Source: Paraburkholderia flava (lineage in GTDB: Bacteria > Pseudomonadota > Gammaproteobacteria > Burkholderiales > Burkholderiaceae). Taken from it: a DNA stretch of 64,000 nucleotides. Positions 15,360 to 25,027 of this stretch are shown here, in pieces. Location of the stretch: contig NZ_SMRO01000002.1 in NCBI RefSeq assembly GCF_004359985.1, positions 186,001-250,000 of the forward strand, in the 5' to 3' direction. Position numbers and translations under genes: made by a program. Under the pieces are notes generated by a model. That model did not search any database. It saw only the letters and a program-made list of their open reading frames with translations, and was not told where the DNA came from. Every line of letters starts with the position of its first letter. Within the stretch, counting starts at the first letter, position 1.

Positions 15360-16802
15360 TTATTTCCCCGGGCTAGTGGGTGGGACTAAGCCGATCTTTT
15401 CGATAATGGCCTGATACGGTTCTAGGCCTTTTTCGACTATCGGGGCTAGGAAATTGTGGCTGTGCCTGAGCTTGGCATACACGGTCGCATTAATCTGGCC
15501 ATACGCCTGCCCCTGAATGGCTGAACGATGTTCCTCAGGGACGGCTGACATGCTGAGTATGTTGCTGAACGAATGGCGCAGGCTGTGGAAATAGCTCAAT
15601 GACGAATCCACAGGAATGATTTCGTTATTGATCAGTTCCTTTCGAGCCTCACTTCCCCACTTGGTAATCTTGTGACTCCATTTCACGAGTTTGTTCGCCT
15701 TGTCAATATAAGGCGTCCAGGCTAGTTCAAATGGGCGGGATGAACCTGCCTGTCTTTGCTTGTCCAGATAGGCAAGAAAGCCGAGCCGAATAAGGACACT
15801 GTGAATCGGTGTGTGTCGCCAGCTTGCATGGCGTTTGAGCGATTTACGAACAATGCCATCGTTATCTGGGTCTTCGTCGAATTTGACATACCAAACCCCT
15901 GTTTCCCCGTCTTGGAGCACATCGGTATGAAGGTTGATCTGTGCCAGTTCTTCGATGCGGCATCCGAAAAATGCCGCTACAAGCGTAGTCCAGAATTTAT
16001 GCGGCTCGGTGGTTTTGAATTTGGCTGCGTATTTGAACAGTTCTTCCAGTTGAACGAGTGAGTAAGCATCGCGATCGAGTGATGCGGGTTTGTCGCGCTT
16101 GGGTTTCAGGGTTGCAGCAGTGATCTGGGGCAGGCCCTTCCGAATGCGGTGCCAGTTAATGAATCCGCCAATGATCGTGATGTAGTCGCCGTTCGTTTTA
16201 TTCTCGCGGCTATCGTCTGCGGCAATTTCTTCTGCCAGCGCGGAGAAACGGGCTTGGTCGATGCTGGCGAATGGGGTATCTGCTCCGAGCTTGCTAACGA
16301 GGAATGTGAGCTTCGTCTTGTAGCTCTTGCGGCTTGTGGGCTTGACCTCGACCTTTTCCAGATACTCGCTGACGGCTTCTTGCAGGGTGGGGCCACTGAC
16401 AGCTTCTGGAGGCGAGGCAGGACTAGGAATAGGCTGTTTTGCAATGACAGTGACAGCTTCCTTGAACCTGCCAATGTGCTCGATGGCTTGCAGGGCCAGT
16501 GCGTGATCTTCTGGGCCATTGGCTTCGATTTCGAGCGAACCGTCGCCACCTCGGACGATGCGATAGTGGTCCAGGCTGCGCTGCACCAGGTCAAAGTCAG
16601 TGATTTTCGGTTTGCTCATCCCCATGCTCTCGATCTGCGTATTGAAATGGAGCGCCAGCAGCTTGGCTTGCTGGAAGTCTTTGGTCCCGAGGGACTTTCT
16701 GAACTCTACCTGTTTTGAGGTGCCGTGCAGAAACTTGGGGACAACAACACGCAGGTAGTAGGTACCAAAGCGGTTGCGAATCAGGCGGGGAATTTTGATC
16801 AT
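15360..16802 (-). CDS. Tyrosine recombinase (integrase) of island A
   Basis: A 480-aa integrase from the ATG at 16,802. The frame is open to 16,931, but that extension runs through a terminator hairpin and the att site and is rejected. The N terminus (RFGTYYLRVVVP, then RKSLGTKDFQQAKLLALHF) is the arm-binding/'YLR' type shared with the island B integrase. Catalytic residues: Arg in FFGCRIEELAQI, HSLRHS, and Tyr in NATVYAKL. It lies next to a 17-bp copy of the tRNA-Met 3' end (16,878-16,894), as expected for an element that integrates into that tRNA. Confidence 0.93.
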   Translation of the reverse strand: MIKIPRLIRNRFGTYYLRVVVPKFLHGTSKQVEFRKSLGTKDFQQAKLLALHFNTQIESMGMSKPKITDFDLVQRSLDHYRIVRGGDGSLEIEANGPEDHALALQAIEHIGRFKEAVTVIAKQPIPSPASPPEAVSGPTLQEAVSEYLEKVEVKPTSRKSYKTKLTFLVSKLGADTPFASIDQARFSALAEEIAADDSRENKTNGDYITIIGGFINWHRIRKGLPQITAATLKPKRDKPASLDRDAYSLVQLEELFKYAAKFKTTEPHKFWTTLVAAFFGCRIEELAQINLHTDVLQDGETGVWYVKFDEDPDNDGIVRKSLKRHASWRHTPIHSVLIRLGFLAYLDKQRQAGSSRPFELAWTPYIDKANKLVKWSHKITKWGSEARKELINNEIIPVDSSLSYFHSLRHSFSNILSMSAVPEEHRSAIQGQAYGQINATVYAKLRHSHNFLAPIVEKGLEPYQAIIEKIGLVPPTSPGK

Positions 16803-16833
16803 CTGGGTCACATGCTGTGACACCGGACAAAAG

Positions 16834-16870
16834 AAAAAGCCTTGCAAACCATTGATTTGCAAGGCTTTTT
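16834..16870. terminator. Bidirectional terminator between integrase A and its att site
   Basis: AAAAAGCCTTGCAAA, loop CCATTGA, TTTGCAAGGCTTTTT: a 15-bp perfect stem with A-run and T-run flanks. It would stop tRNA-side transcription from entering the integrase gene. Confidence 0.8.
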
Positions 16871-16877
16871 GACATGC

Positions 16878-16894
16878 TGGTGGCGAATCAGGGA
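16878..16894. repeat. Internal attachment site (17-bp copy of the tRNA-Met 3' end)
   Basis: TGGTGGCGAATCAGGGA is identical to 41,306-41,322, which encodes the 3' CCA end, discriminator, acceptor strand and part of the T arm of tRNA-Met. Flanking bases differ on both sides, so the core is exactly 17 bp. It marks the junction between islands A and B. Confidence 0.85.
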
Positions 16895-17061
16895 GGACAA
16901 CCCACTCCGCATGAAACACCAAGAAAATCAAAGCGTTGGCACAAGGCGAGCCAGGTTTTCGTATGAAGAACTAAGGCTCACTGATAGTATCACGATGCAC
17001 CGCACGCGCCCAAGAACGGCGTGCAACACTCGCTCACCCTCCGCAGAAAGGGACTGCTCGA

Positions 17062-17571
17062 ATGAAAATAGATAATGTTAAAAAGGCTGACATAGTTCTG
17101 AAGTGCATAACGATAGTTCTTGCTCTTCCACTTGGCTTTGTTCCTTTCGCGACGCCTGCGCCGGAAGCCACCGATGTATTAGCCTATTTTTCTTTCTTCT
17201 TGTCGGTGTTGGCGGCTCTATATGCTGGCCGCGGAGTCTTTTCGATCGGTGGTGGCACAAAAGAAGATCCTTCGAAAAATCAAGAATCTCATGCGCGAAG
17301 TTCTTTTATCGTCAGCGTTCTTTGGCTTTTCGGCGCGGCATTAATGCTGATTCCCATTGTTTTCAAGCAGACGAAGGGCGTTCTCCCTTGGTGTGGAATT
17401 GCTTTTATAGTGGCGTGCTTAATTTCAGCTTTAGTGTGCGTGCGGATGGATCATAAAAAGGAGGGGTGGCGATCTCCTCGCCTGTATATGCCAATCTTGC
17501 CGTTCGTGCTTTTGCTTGCGGCAGTTATCGGTTTTTCGGTCCGCTATGCGAGCATACTATCAAAATTTTAG
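17062..17571 (+). CDS. Small multi-pass membrane protein
   Basis: A 169-aa protein with about five hydrophobic segments (near residues 13-30, 38-56, 80-100, 112-128, 142-160) separated by short charged loops. AAGGGA precedes the ATG. It is the first gene inside island B after the internal att site. No family recognised; no partner gene is coupled to it. Confidence 0.7.
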   Translation: MKIDNVKKADIVLKCITIVLALPLGFVPFATPAPEATDVLAYFSFFLSVLAALYAGRGVFSIGGGTKEDPSKNQESHARSSFIVSVLWLFGAALMLIPIVFKQTKGVLPWCGIAFIVACLISALVCVRMDHKKEGWRSPRLYMPILPFVLLLAAVIGFSVRYASILSKF

Positions 17572-18187
17572 AATTAATCGATTCAGCCAATTCTCGAGAT
17601 TTTCATAGAGTTTTGGCCCAGCAACTTATAACAATTACGAGGCCACCCCAAACTAGGAGAAGATCGAATCGGGGGCTGAACAGAAATTTGATGAGCTGCT
17701 TTTTCATGCTGGATCTCCTCGGGGCAACGGCGGCACAACATAGCGGTTTTTTGCTCCGTGTCAACTGCCCTACTGAACGGTCAGTCCGCTGACACGGGGG
17801 CTATCGCAGAGTTTGAGCAGCGCATCGAGCCGCAGGGCGGGTGTCGCGCCGAGTCAGAAGGCGTCAGTCGACCAAGCCGTGCGGTGACGTCAATTCATCA
17901 TCGTTGACGCTGTCTAGCGGTAATTTGGGGCTCCCGAGAGCGCCGGCTGCCTATCGGTTTACAATGCGGCTCTTGCTTATGGGCGTGCCGGCTAGGATGC
18001 CGCCAGACCTAGTGGTGGATTTGCTCGGTCCTGGGCGCGGACGTTGACACTGTGTGCGGATATCTGCAGGCTTCCGTCGGTCGGTCGGTCGGTCGGTCGG
18101 TCGGTCGGTCGGTCGGTCGGTCGATCGATCGACAAATATCGACCATCGAGCGCGCCCGTCTTAGACGAACATAACCTGAGAAATACG
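17572..18187. other. Long intergenic region upstream of hsdM
   Basis: About 615 bp. The short frames here (for example 17,841-18,047) lack a start signal and look non-coding. It must hold the hsdM promoter; a TTGACA lies at 18,044-18,049 but I see no good -10 at the right distance. The last part contains the TCGG repeat tract (18,077-18,132). Confidence 0.5.
18077..18132. repeat. Tetranucleotide repeat (TCGG)11 followed by (TCGA)3
   Basis: Eleven perfect TCGG units (18,077-18,120) run into three TCGA units (18,121-18,132), 55 bases before the hsdM ATG. In this copy number the hsdM frame stays open through the repeat up to 18,044 (reading SVGR units). Loss or gain of one unit would shift any upstream-initiated frame or alter the leader and promoter spacing. 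Such tracts are the hallmark of slipped-strand phase variation. Confidence 0.85.
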
Positions 18188-20290
18188 ATGTCGCAGAAAA
18201 TTGGAGCGGCCCTGCTTTCCTATGCAGAGACTATTTGGAAGACGGCTGACACGCTACGAGGCGCGGGCATCAAGGAGGGAGACTTCCCCAGCTACATGAT
18301 GCCGTTTTTCGCATTGATGCTGCTCGAATCTCGCCTGCGCCGTTTTCGAGCGGAGAAGACCGCTCAATTTGAGCAAGCCATGGGCGCTGGTTTCGACTTC
18401 GACTCGCCTGAGCATTGCGAGTGGTTGGAGAGGTCTGCAAAAGCCGAGAACAAGGGTTTTCACCGAGAGTTGTTGCTGCTGGGGAAGGGGCTGCGCGAAA
18501 CCTGTGCTGTGCCGGGTGGCAACTTCAGAAGCCGCTTGCTTGCGCACTTGGAAGGCTATGACCTTGAGACGAAGAGGTTGCTGGGGCTGGGCTATCCGGA
18601 AGGAGCGCCAAAGTATCTGGATATTCAAGGTAAAGCGTCTGATCTGTTTTCGCGACCGAACAGCCCGCTTTATGCATTCGCGTCGCGCTGGGCGGCTATT
18701 GACCTTACCCCCTTTACGAACTCCGAAGTCACGACTATTGAGGAGCATATCAAGAGAAGGTGGGGCGACATCTCTGCCGAGACAGCAGGCGAGCAATACA
18801 CGCCCTCGGATGTCATCGATCTTGCTGCGGACCTTATCGTCAGCCTGCGCAAAGAGGGTAATCTTCACGACGGGGTCGCCGACGTTTACGACATGGCGTG
18901 CGGCGGCGGGAATTTTTTGTTCGCAACCGAAGATGCTTTGCGCAATGCTTTCCCCGACCTGTCGGTCCGCACTCGTGGTCAAGAAATCAATGACGCGTTG
19001 TATGCCTTGGCCGCTATCGAGGCAAGATTTCGGGACGACGCTCAGATCGAACACGAAAATACCCTAACTAACGATCTGTTTCTCGCAGAGAAATTTGATG
19101 TGATCGTCGCGAATCCACCCTATGGTAGCGATTGGAAAGACTTCAAATTCGCTGTGAGTTTGGACGCGTCGGGGCGTTTTTCGAGAGATCGTCTCCCGCC
19201 GATTTCGGACGGACAACTGCTGTTTTTGCAGCACGCAGCCTTCCACCTGGCCGAGCGTGGTGTCGCGACGATAATCCACAATGGTTCCACTCTGTTTTCT
19301 GGCGGGGCGGGAAGCGGCGAATCACAAACTCGATTGTGGATGTTGAAAGAACAAGATCTCGTTGAAGCCATCATTCAACTGCCAAGAGGCGAATTTTTTA
19401 ACACAGACATTTCCACATATATGTGGGTGCTTAACCGAGCCAAGCCAAAACATCGTGCAGGCAAGGTCATCTTCGTTAACGCGGAAGACTGTTGCGTGGA
19501 CCTGACGCGTAACCTCAACAAGAAAAATTGCGAGATCGACTCGGCCAGCCGAAAAGCAATCGTGCAAGCTTTTGAGGCATATCGAAACGGGCCGATTTCG
19601 AGGGTGTTGGAGGTCGACGAGTTGCTTTATAACGATGTCGAAATCGAGGTGCATCGGCATGACGAAGAGGGCCGAGCCGTCCAGGAGCCTTTGGAGCTGG
19701 ACTTTGACGAATTGGAGATCCAACTGGACGACCGGCGGATAACGACGAGTCGCGGTATCCTTAATGATGCGGCAGACGTCTCGCAAGATCTCGCGGCCGC
19801 TGCGGCGCGCGTTAACGATTGGGCGAAAGGTTGCGACTCTGTGCACCTGATCGCGTCTGATGGAAACAAATGGTCTTGGGACGCAGAAACGGGACGGCTA
19901 ATCAGTTTCGGTGGCTCGGGCCCCGAAAGTCTCGGCTTGGGGAGGGTTTCGGTAAAAGCGAAGGCCTCGAAAACAAAGAAAGGCAATTTCGTCAAAGTGT
20001 CGGTCGTGATCGGTCCGTTGCTTGAAAAAGATCATGAGTCGACCAGATTCTCGTCGGACCCGGTAGTTAATGATCGGTTGATTGAAGATTTCTTGAATTC
20101 TTGGGTGCGTGAACCCCGCAGACGCTTAGGTCGAAAGGTTGGCTGTGAAGTGAATTTCAACCGGATATTCCCGAAGCGCGCCGACATACCGAGTAGCGAG
20201 AAATTGGCCAAGGAGCTCGGCGTTTTGGCGCGGGAAATGGCCGCGCTGCAACAAGAGCTTGAGGCTGCAAGCGTTCGGGGGCGAGCGTGA
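18188..20290 (+). CDS. hsdM: Type I restriction-modification DNA methyltransferase subunit HsdM
   Basis: A 700-aa N6-adenine methyltransferase subunit. SAM-binding motif I is DMACGGGNFLF (about residue 235) and catalytic motif IV is NPPYGSDW (about 309). The N-terminal ~200 residues are the helical HsdM domain that contacts HsdS. The ATG at 18,188 gives the usual MSQKIGAALL start; the frame is also open upstream through the TCGG tract to TTG 18,044. The stop overlaps the GTG of hsdS. With HsdS it methylates a bipartite site; with HsdR it restricts unmodified DNA. The repeat tract suggests ON/OFF switching. Confidence 0.93.
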   Translation: MSQKIGAALLSYAETIWKTADTLRGAGIKEGDFPSYMMPFFALMLLESRLRRFRAEKTAQFEQAMGAGFDFDSPEHCEWLERSAKAENKGFHRELLLLGKGLRETCAVPGGNFRSRLLAHLEGYDLETKRLLGLGYPEGAPKYLDIQGKASDLFSRPNSPLYAFASRWAAIDLTPFTNSEVTTIEEHIKRRWGDISAETAGEQYTPSDVIDLAADLIVSLRKEGNLHDGVADVYDMACGGGNFLFATEDALRNAFPDLSVRTRGQEINDALYALAAIEARFRDDAQIEHENTLTNDLFLAEKFDVIVANPPYGSDWKDFKFAVSLDASGRFSRDRLPPISDGQLLFLQHAAFHLAERGVATIIHNGSTLFSGGAGSGESQTRLWMLKEQDLVEAIIQLPRGEFFNTDISTYMWVLNRAKPKHRAGKVIFVNAEDCCVDLTRNLNKKNCEIDSASRKAIVQAFEAYRNGPISRVLEVDELLYNDVEIEVHRHDEEGRAVQEPLELDFDELEIQLDDRRITTSRGILNDAADVSQDLAAAAARVNDWAKGCDSVHLIASDGNKWSWDAETGRLISFGGSGPESLGLGRVSVKAKASKTKKGNFVKVSVVIGPLLEKDHESTRFSSDPVVNDRLIEDFLNSWVREPRRRLGRKVGCEVNFNRIFPKRADIPSSEKLAKELGVLAREMAALQQELEAASVRGRA

Positions 20291-21585
20291 GCGGCCGACG
20301 ACGGGAACCGCTGCCGTCGTGGATGGATCCTCTGCCGGAGGGCTGGCTCGACGCCAGACTCAAGGATGCTGCTCACCTCCCGCGGGTGAAGAGCCGAATC
20401 GATCCGCAGCGCTACGTCGGCATGGAGCACGTTGAGGCGCGTCGTGGTGTGGCCACTCCTGTGGACCTACATCCAGAAGTATCAACCAGCAACTCTGTTC
20501 GTCCAGGAATAATTTGCTTTGGCAAGCTGCGGCCGTATTTGGCTAAGGCGTTCATTGCCCGCGAGCCCTTGGCCGTGTCGACCGAGTTCTTGCTTTTGGC
20601 ACCGAATATCGCAATAGCAGACCCTGAGTTTTTGGGATTTTTGCTCATTTCAAAAGGGTTCACCGACAGTCTGAGCGATCAGGTGTCGGGTGCAAAGATG
20701 CCGCGAGTTGACTGGGGAATCCTTTCCTCGCAGCGAATACCGCTCCCCGACCTGACTACACAAAAAAATATTGTTGAGAGTCTAAAGAAAGAGCTTGTGC
20801 TTATCGATCGACAAGCGGAGCTCTTAAAGCGTCGTCGCGACGTTATTGGAGATTTGAAGCGATCGCTTAGGGAGGAAGTTATATTTGCGCGCGGCTCAAC
20901 GCGTGGGCGGAAGCCGAATGTCGATTCCGCCTGGTATGGCCATGTGCCAGTTGGCTGGACCGTCGAGCGACTTGGCAATCTGTTTCGCCCGAGCGCACGT
21001 CTTGGTGGGGCCGGCTTGCCCATCTTGAGCGTATCGATTCACTCCGGGGTATCGGACAAGGAACTGACTGACGACCAGCAGGAAAGGAAAGTTGCGAGAA
21101 GTGAGGACCGGAGCGTCTACAAAAGAGTGAAACCCGGAGACATCGTCTACAACCAAATGCGTGCTTGGCAGGGCGGCTTCGGCGTGGTCAAGGTCGATGG
21201 TCTCGTGAGCCCGGCATATGTGGTCGCTAGGCCGAAAGCAAGGGTCGTCCCTGCTTTCGTTGAACACGTGCTTCGCACCTCGTCCGCGATTGAAGAGATT
21301 CGCACCTTGTCTCGGGGCATCATTGACTTTCGTTTGCGTCTCTATTGGGACAAGTTTAAGGACATTTGTATTCCCCTTCCTCCCGTTGATGTGCAGGAAA
21401 AGTTGGCTCGCGAATTGGATCATCGACTCCGAATCATTGATCAACAGTCCCAGGTGCTCGATCGAATTGAAGAATTACTCGCCCAACAGCGTAGAGCCCT
21501 GATTGACGAGGCGATTACCGGCAAGACAGCCGCCGCGAAAGCTAAGGCCAAAATGAGGCGCGAATCGGCAAAAGTGGCAGCCTAG
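20287..21585 (+). CDS. hsdS: Type I restriction-modification specificity subunit HsdS
   Basis: A 432-aa protein with two target-recognition domains. The first ends with a coiled segment around residues 155-185 (KELVLIDRQAELLKRRRDVI). The second begins near 216 (WYGHVPVGWTVERLGNLF) and ends with a similar conserved helix (LDHRLRIIDQQSQVLDRIEE). Each domain reads one half of the bipartite recognition site, and the helices set the spacer. It starts with GTG at 20,287, overlapping the hsdM stop by four bases. No frameshift or inverted repeats within the gene suggest shuffling. Confidence 0.93.
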   Translation: MSGRRREPLPSWMDPLPEGWLDARLKDAAHLPRVKSRIDPQRYVGMEHVEARRGVATPVDLHPEVSTSNSVRPGIICFGKLRPYLAKAFIAREPLAVSTEFLLLAPNIAIADPEFLGFLLISKGFTDSLSDQVSGAKMPRVDWGILSSQRIPLPDLTTQKNIVESLKKELVLIDRQAELLKRRRDVIGDLKRSLREEVIFARGSTRGRKPNVDSAWYGHVPVGWTVERLGNLFRPSARLGGAGLPILSVSIHSGVSDKELTDDQQERKVARSEDRSVYKRVKPGDIVYNQMRAWQGGFGVVKVDGLVSPAYVVARPKARVVPAFVEHVLRTSSAIEEIRTLSRGIIDFRLRLYWDKFKDICIPLPPVDVQEKLARELDHRLRIIDQQSQVLDRIEELLAQQRRALIDEAITGKTAAAKAKAKMRRESAKVAA

Positions 21586-21601
21586 AAAAAAGGAAAACGA
21601 G

Positions 21602-24600
21602 ATGGGGCACGGCTTCAAAGAAGAGGATTTCCAGCACGGTGTCTTTTTGCCGTTTTTGACGGGCCATGGTCATGACCAGCTTGGCTGGATATTGGGGAAG
21701 CCGTCTGACATCGATTCCGGCAATTGGGTCGTGCCAGTCGACCTGCTTAGCTTTCTTCGTGCGGGCAATCCGCTGAACGAAGCGGCGTTCGAAAAAGTGG
21801 TCGGGGAATTTGCATCCGACGACGAATGTGCGCAGGCTTTCATTGAGGAAGCGTTGCTCCCAAAGATCGCCGCACTGCCAAACGCGGCGTTCGTTCTTCG
21901 AGAATCAATTGTGTTTCGCGCTCAGTCATTTTCTCTCTGGAATGAGGAGCCTCGTGCTGGTGCGGAGGAGGCTGCGACTACCTTGTTCGCTCGCAACGCG
22001 ATGCGAGTCATCCCAGAAGCGACATTCGAGCGTTTATTCCCTCTAACGGGAAAGCGCATTCGGCGCAGGCCGGATTGTGTGTTCTTTGTCAACGGAGTGT
22101 ATTTCGCATACGCTGAGCTTAAAACGGCTCAGACAGGGCAAACTGCCGCGACGCACGGCCGCAAGAAGATTGCTCACAATTGCGTGGAGGCGGCCCTGGC
22201 CGTTCTCGGCGAAGCGAGGGAGCGATGGGCTGAATCCGGCGGGAAGTGGCCCGGTTTCCGGAGCCGGTCGATGCCTGCGGCCGAAAAGAATCGCATTAGG
22301 CAGGATGTCTGCCTGTATGAGAAACCAGTCCATATAAGCTGTCTTGACATGGGCAGCTTAATGCTCCTGCAAGACCTTGAATGGTTGCTGCCCGAGGTGG
22401 ACGACGCGATAGAGCGCAATGATCGCATCGCCATCGAAGCCGGCATACCGGATCGCCTTGTCGATTCCTTCGCGCGCGCAGCTGATATGCGCGAGAAGTC
22501 TCCGAGCGCCGCTTTGGCAGACCATTTGGCATCGCTTTTCGCCGCAGGCGACGGCGTTGACCGCGAGATGTTCTTTTTCAACCAAAGTCGGACGAGTCGC
22601 ACCACCACCGGCATAGAGCTCCTATTGCCGCGCCCGGCACAGAGGGCCATGCTGTTCCAAACCATACGCCGCGTTCGTGAGCTCTACCGCGAAGAAGATC
22701 AGCCGAAGATTAGCGAAGCGGTGGTTCGCGCGCGATTGACCGTCGACCTCCCCGATCTCAATCCAGCAAAAATCGAACAGATAGTCAACGAGACGTCGTT
22801 GTATCGGAATGGTGCGGAGTCCCATTCCGTGTTATTGCAGGGAGCGGCGGGCCTTGGCAAGACCAACGTGATTGTTTGGTTAGCCCAGGCGTTGGCGGAC
22901 ATGCTTGATCCGCGCAGCAAGGCCTCCGCGCCACTATTTGACCTTTGTGTCTTGCTGACTGACCGGACGGAGCTTCGAAAGAACGTTGCGGAGGAAGCCG
23001 GTCGACTCCGCGCCACTAAGGAAATAGTCGCCGAGGCAGAGACATTCGAGCAACTTCGCTCGGCGTTGGTGGGCGGCACGAGAGTTGTCGTCGTTAACAT
23101 CCACAAATTTCCGTCAGTGCAACGGCTCGCGAAGGACGACCCGGCGCTCAATGAATTGCTTCAACGCAAACGTGTCGCGTTCGTGATTGACGAGGTTCAT
23201 CGCTCGCAAAGCGGCGTTTTGCACGACGCGACCGTTGAGGTTTTCGATCAATGGGGGACGATTCGGCCGGTCGGTGCAAAGCGCAATCTTCTCATCGGAC
23301 TTACGGCGACTCCGAAAGACGAGATTCTTGCGCGCATTGGCGAATGGCGCGCACCAAGCGGCCCAGGCGACGACATTCGATGGGCACCTTACTTTGCCTA
23401 TACGATGACCCAAGCGATTCGCGATAAGGTAATCCTGAATCCAATCCAAAACGTCGTGCGTTTCGACGACCATGTGGTCTACGCCATAACAGACTCGATT
23501 TCAAAAATCGGACAAGGAGTCGAGCTGCGCGCTCCTTCCGCTGATGAGATTTACGAAAACCCGAACCGCCAAAGGCTCGTTGCGAAGAAAGCGGCGCTCG
23601 TGTTTGCCGCGAAGACGATGATGGCTGTCCGTCCGGTTGGCGGTCGCACCCTCGGGGAGGGCAAGGCGCTATTTGCGTCCTACTCCATTAGAGCGGCGAT
23701 CGCTTATCAAGTGTTGATCAAAGAGGAACTTGAGGCACTAGCGTCCGACGCTCGGTTCTCTGAGCACGCCGAGACGTTGAGGAGCATGCCCGTTTTGGTT
23801 CTATACACGGACAAGCAAGGCGAACCTAGCTGCGCCTCAAAAAACGAAGGCAGAAATCAAGAGCAAATCATTGATGAGTTTAGGCGAAAAGGCATCGAGA
23901 GCGTCGCTGGCCTGAAGATTCGAAACTCAATCGTGGTTGTTGTCGACAAGCTTTTGACAGGATTTGACGAGCCCACGTTACATACCGTGTTCATTGACCG
24001 GGGCATGGACGACGTTCTCTTGTTTCAGACCGCGTGCCGAGTGAATCGCATGCGAAAATGGAAAAATGATTGCTTGATTGTGGATTTTTCACACGACGGA
24101 GTCGTATCAAAAAACTTGCCTAAGGTCTTCGCCAAATATGGAGGAATCGCGGTGTCGGATCTGGATGCGATGGATCTGATGGAGAAAATGAACGCGGCCT
24201 ATTGCGGATTCTTCAAAGATCGCGACCTTGAATTGCACTGGAAGACATGGAAAGCAACGTTGGCCGGGGGCAAGGATGCGACCGGGGCAAAGGGACTTTC
24301 TGATTTCTTGGATCAACTGGCAGCGAGCGATATTGTTCGCGCAGCCCATCTACGAAAAATGGGCACCGCCTGGCTGTCGAGCCGGTTGAGGTTGCGTGGC
24401 ATTCTTGATTTCGATCGAGCTGAATTGAAGAGGCATAACGACGATCTTAGAGTTGCTTTTGCCGAGCAAGTAGTCAGTCATCTATACGCGAAAACGAAAG
24501 ACGCGGACGAGCGCGTTGGAGCGGTCTTCGACATTGATATGGTTGAGGAGTCGGAGGGGTGGGGTCTCGATGAAATTCCAGAAAACAAGAAAAAGGAGCG

Positions 24601-25027
24601 CCTCAAAGATCTCGCGGCAAGAAATAACCTGCCTCAATCGGTTGCGGCGATCGCCCAGTCCTTGGATGCGTTGGAGTTGCTCGTAGCCCTGCAGCTCACC
24701 GAAGAGCAAAAGCTTGACTTGATCGAAAAACTTAAAGATTTCTTGCTGGCGTTGTTTGGTGCAATGGATGCCGTGGGAGAGAAAAAGAACAAGGATGTTC
24801 ATCGGAAGCTGATCGAAGCGATGGCTTTGAATGGGGACGATTACTCATGGGAGGATCGCTTTTCCAAGTTCAAGGAGTTGCTCGACGGCGCCGTTTTGCA
24901 GCCGAAAATCTATGCACACCCGAATCGGAAAGCTTTTATGGGGCCGCTCATGCGTCGTGCGGAGTTGGTGATGGCTGACTATGAAGAATGGATCGTGAGG
25001 GGTGGTAGCCGACTCGCCGCAGGCTAG
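21602..25027 (+). CDS. hsdR: Type I restriction endonuclease/translocase subunit HsdR
   Basis: An 1141-aa protein. The N-terminal nuclease has a PD-(D/E)xK core: RRRPDCVFF (about residue 153) and ELK (about 172). SF2 translocase motifs follow: Walker A GAAGLGKT (about 413), DEVH (about 528), LTATP, and a later RVNRMRK-type motif VI. The C terminus is helical and would dock onto the methylase. It starts 16 bases after hsdS and completes the operon. All key residues look intact, so the complex is probably functional. The sequence to its right changes character, which may mark a module border. Confidence 0.93.
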   Translation: MGHGFKEEDFQHGVFLPFLTGHGHDQLGWILGKPSDIDSGNWVVPVDLLSFLRAGNPLNEAAFEKVVGEFASDDECAQAFIEEALLPKIAALPNAAFVLRESIVFRAQSFSLWNEEPRAGAEEAATTLFARNAMRVIPEATFERLFPLTGKRIRRRPDCVFFVNGVYFAYAELKTAQTGQTAATHGRKKIAHNCVEAALAVLGEARERWAESGGKWPGFRSRSMPAAEKNRIRQDVCLYEKPVHISCLDMGSLMLLQDLEWLLPEVDDAIERNDRIAIEAGIPDRLVDSFARAADMREKSPSAALADHLASLFAAGDGVDREMFFFNQSRTSRTTTGIELLLPRPAQRAMLFQTIRRVRELYREEDQPKISEAVVRARLTVDLPDLNPAKIEQIVNETSLYRNGAESHSVLLQGAAGLGKTNVIVWLAQALADMLDPRSKASAPLFDLCVLLTDRTELRKNVAEEAGRLRATKEIVAEAETFEQLRSALVGGTRVVVVNIHKFPSVQRLAKDDPALNELLQRKRVAFVIDEVHRSQSGVLHDATVEVFDQWGTIRPVGAKRNLLIGLTATPKDEILARIGEWRAPSGPGDDIRWAPYFAYTMTQAIRDKVILNPIQNVVRFDDHVVYAITDSISKIGQGVELRAPSADEIYENPNRQRLVAKKAALVFAAKTMMAVRPVGGRTLGEGKALFASYSIRAAIAYQVLIKEELEALASDARFSEHAETLRSMPVLVLYTDKQGEPSCASKNEGRNQEQIIDEFRRKGIESVAGLKIRNSIVVVVDKLLTGFDEPTLHTVFIDRGMDDVLLFQTACRVNRMRKWKNDCLIVDFSHDGVVSKNLPKVFAKYGGIAVSDLDAMDLMEKMNAAYCGFFKDRDLELHWKTWKATLAGGKDATGAKGLSDFLDQLAASDIVRAAHLRKMGTAWLSSRLRLRGILDFDRAELKRHNDDLRVAFAEQVVSHLYAKTKDADERVGAVFDIDMVEESEGWGLDEIPENKKKERLKDLAARNNLPQSVAAIAQSLDALELLVALQLTEEQKLDLIEKLKDFLLALFGAMDAVGEKKNKDVHRKLIEAMALNGDDYSWEDRFSKFKELLDGAVLQPKIYAHPNRKAFMGPLMRRAELVMADYEEWIVRGGSRLAAG

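Noticed and set aside
16776-16788. GCGAATCAGGC inside the integrase A gene
   Set aside because: Short partial match to the att core in coding sequence; chance similarity.
16803-16931. N-terminal extension of integrase A to 16,931
   Set aside because: It would run through a strong terminator hairpin and across the att core; the ATG at 16,802 fits the family start.
17841-18047. 68-aa frame upstream of hsdM
   Set aside because: No start signal and Arg/Pro-rich shadow composition.
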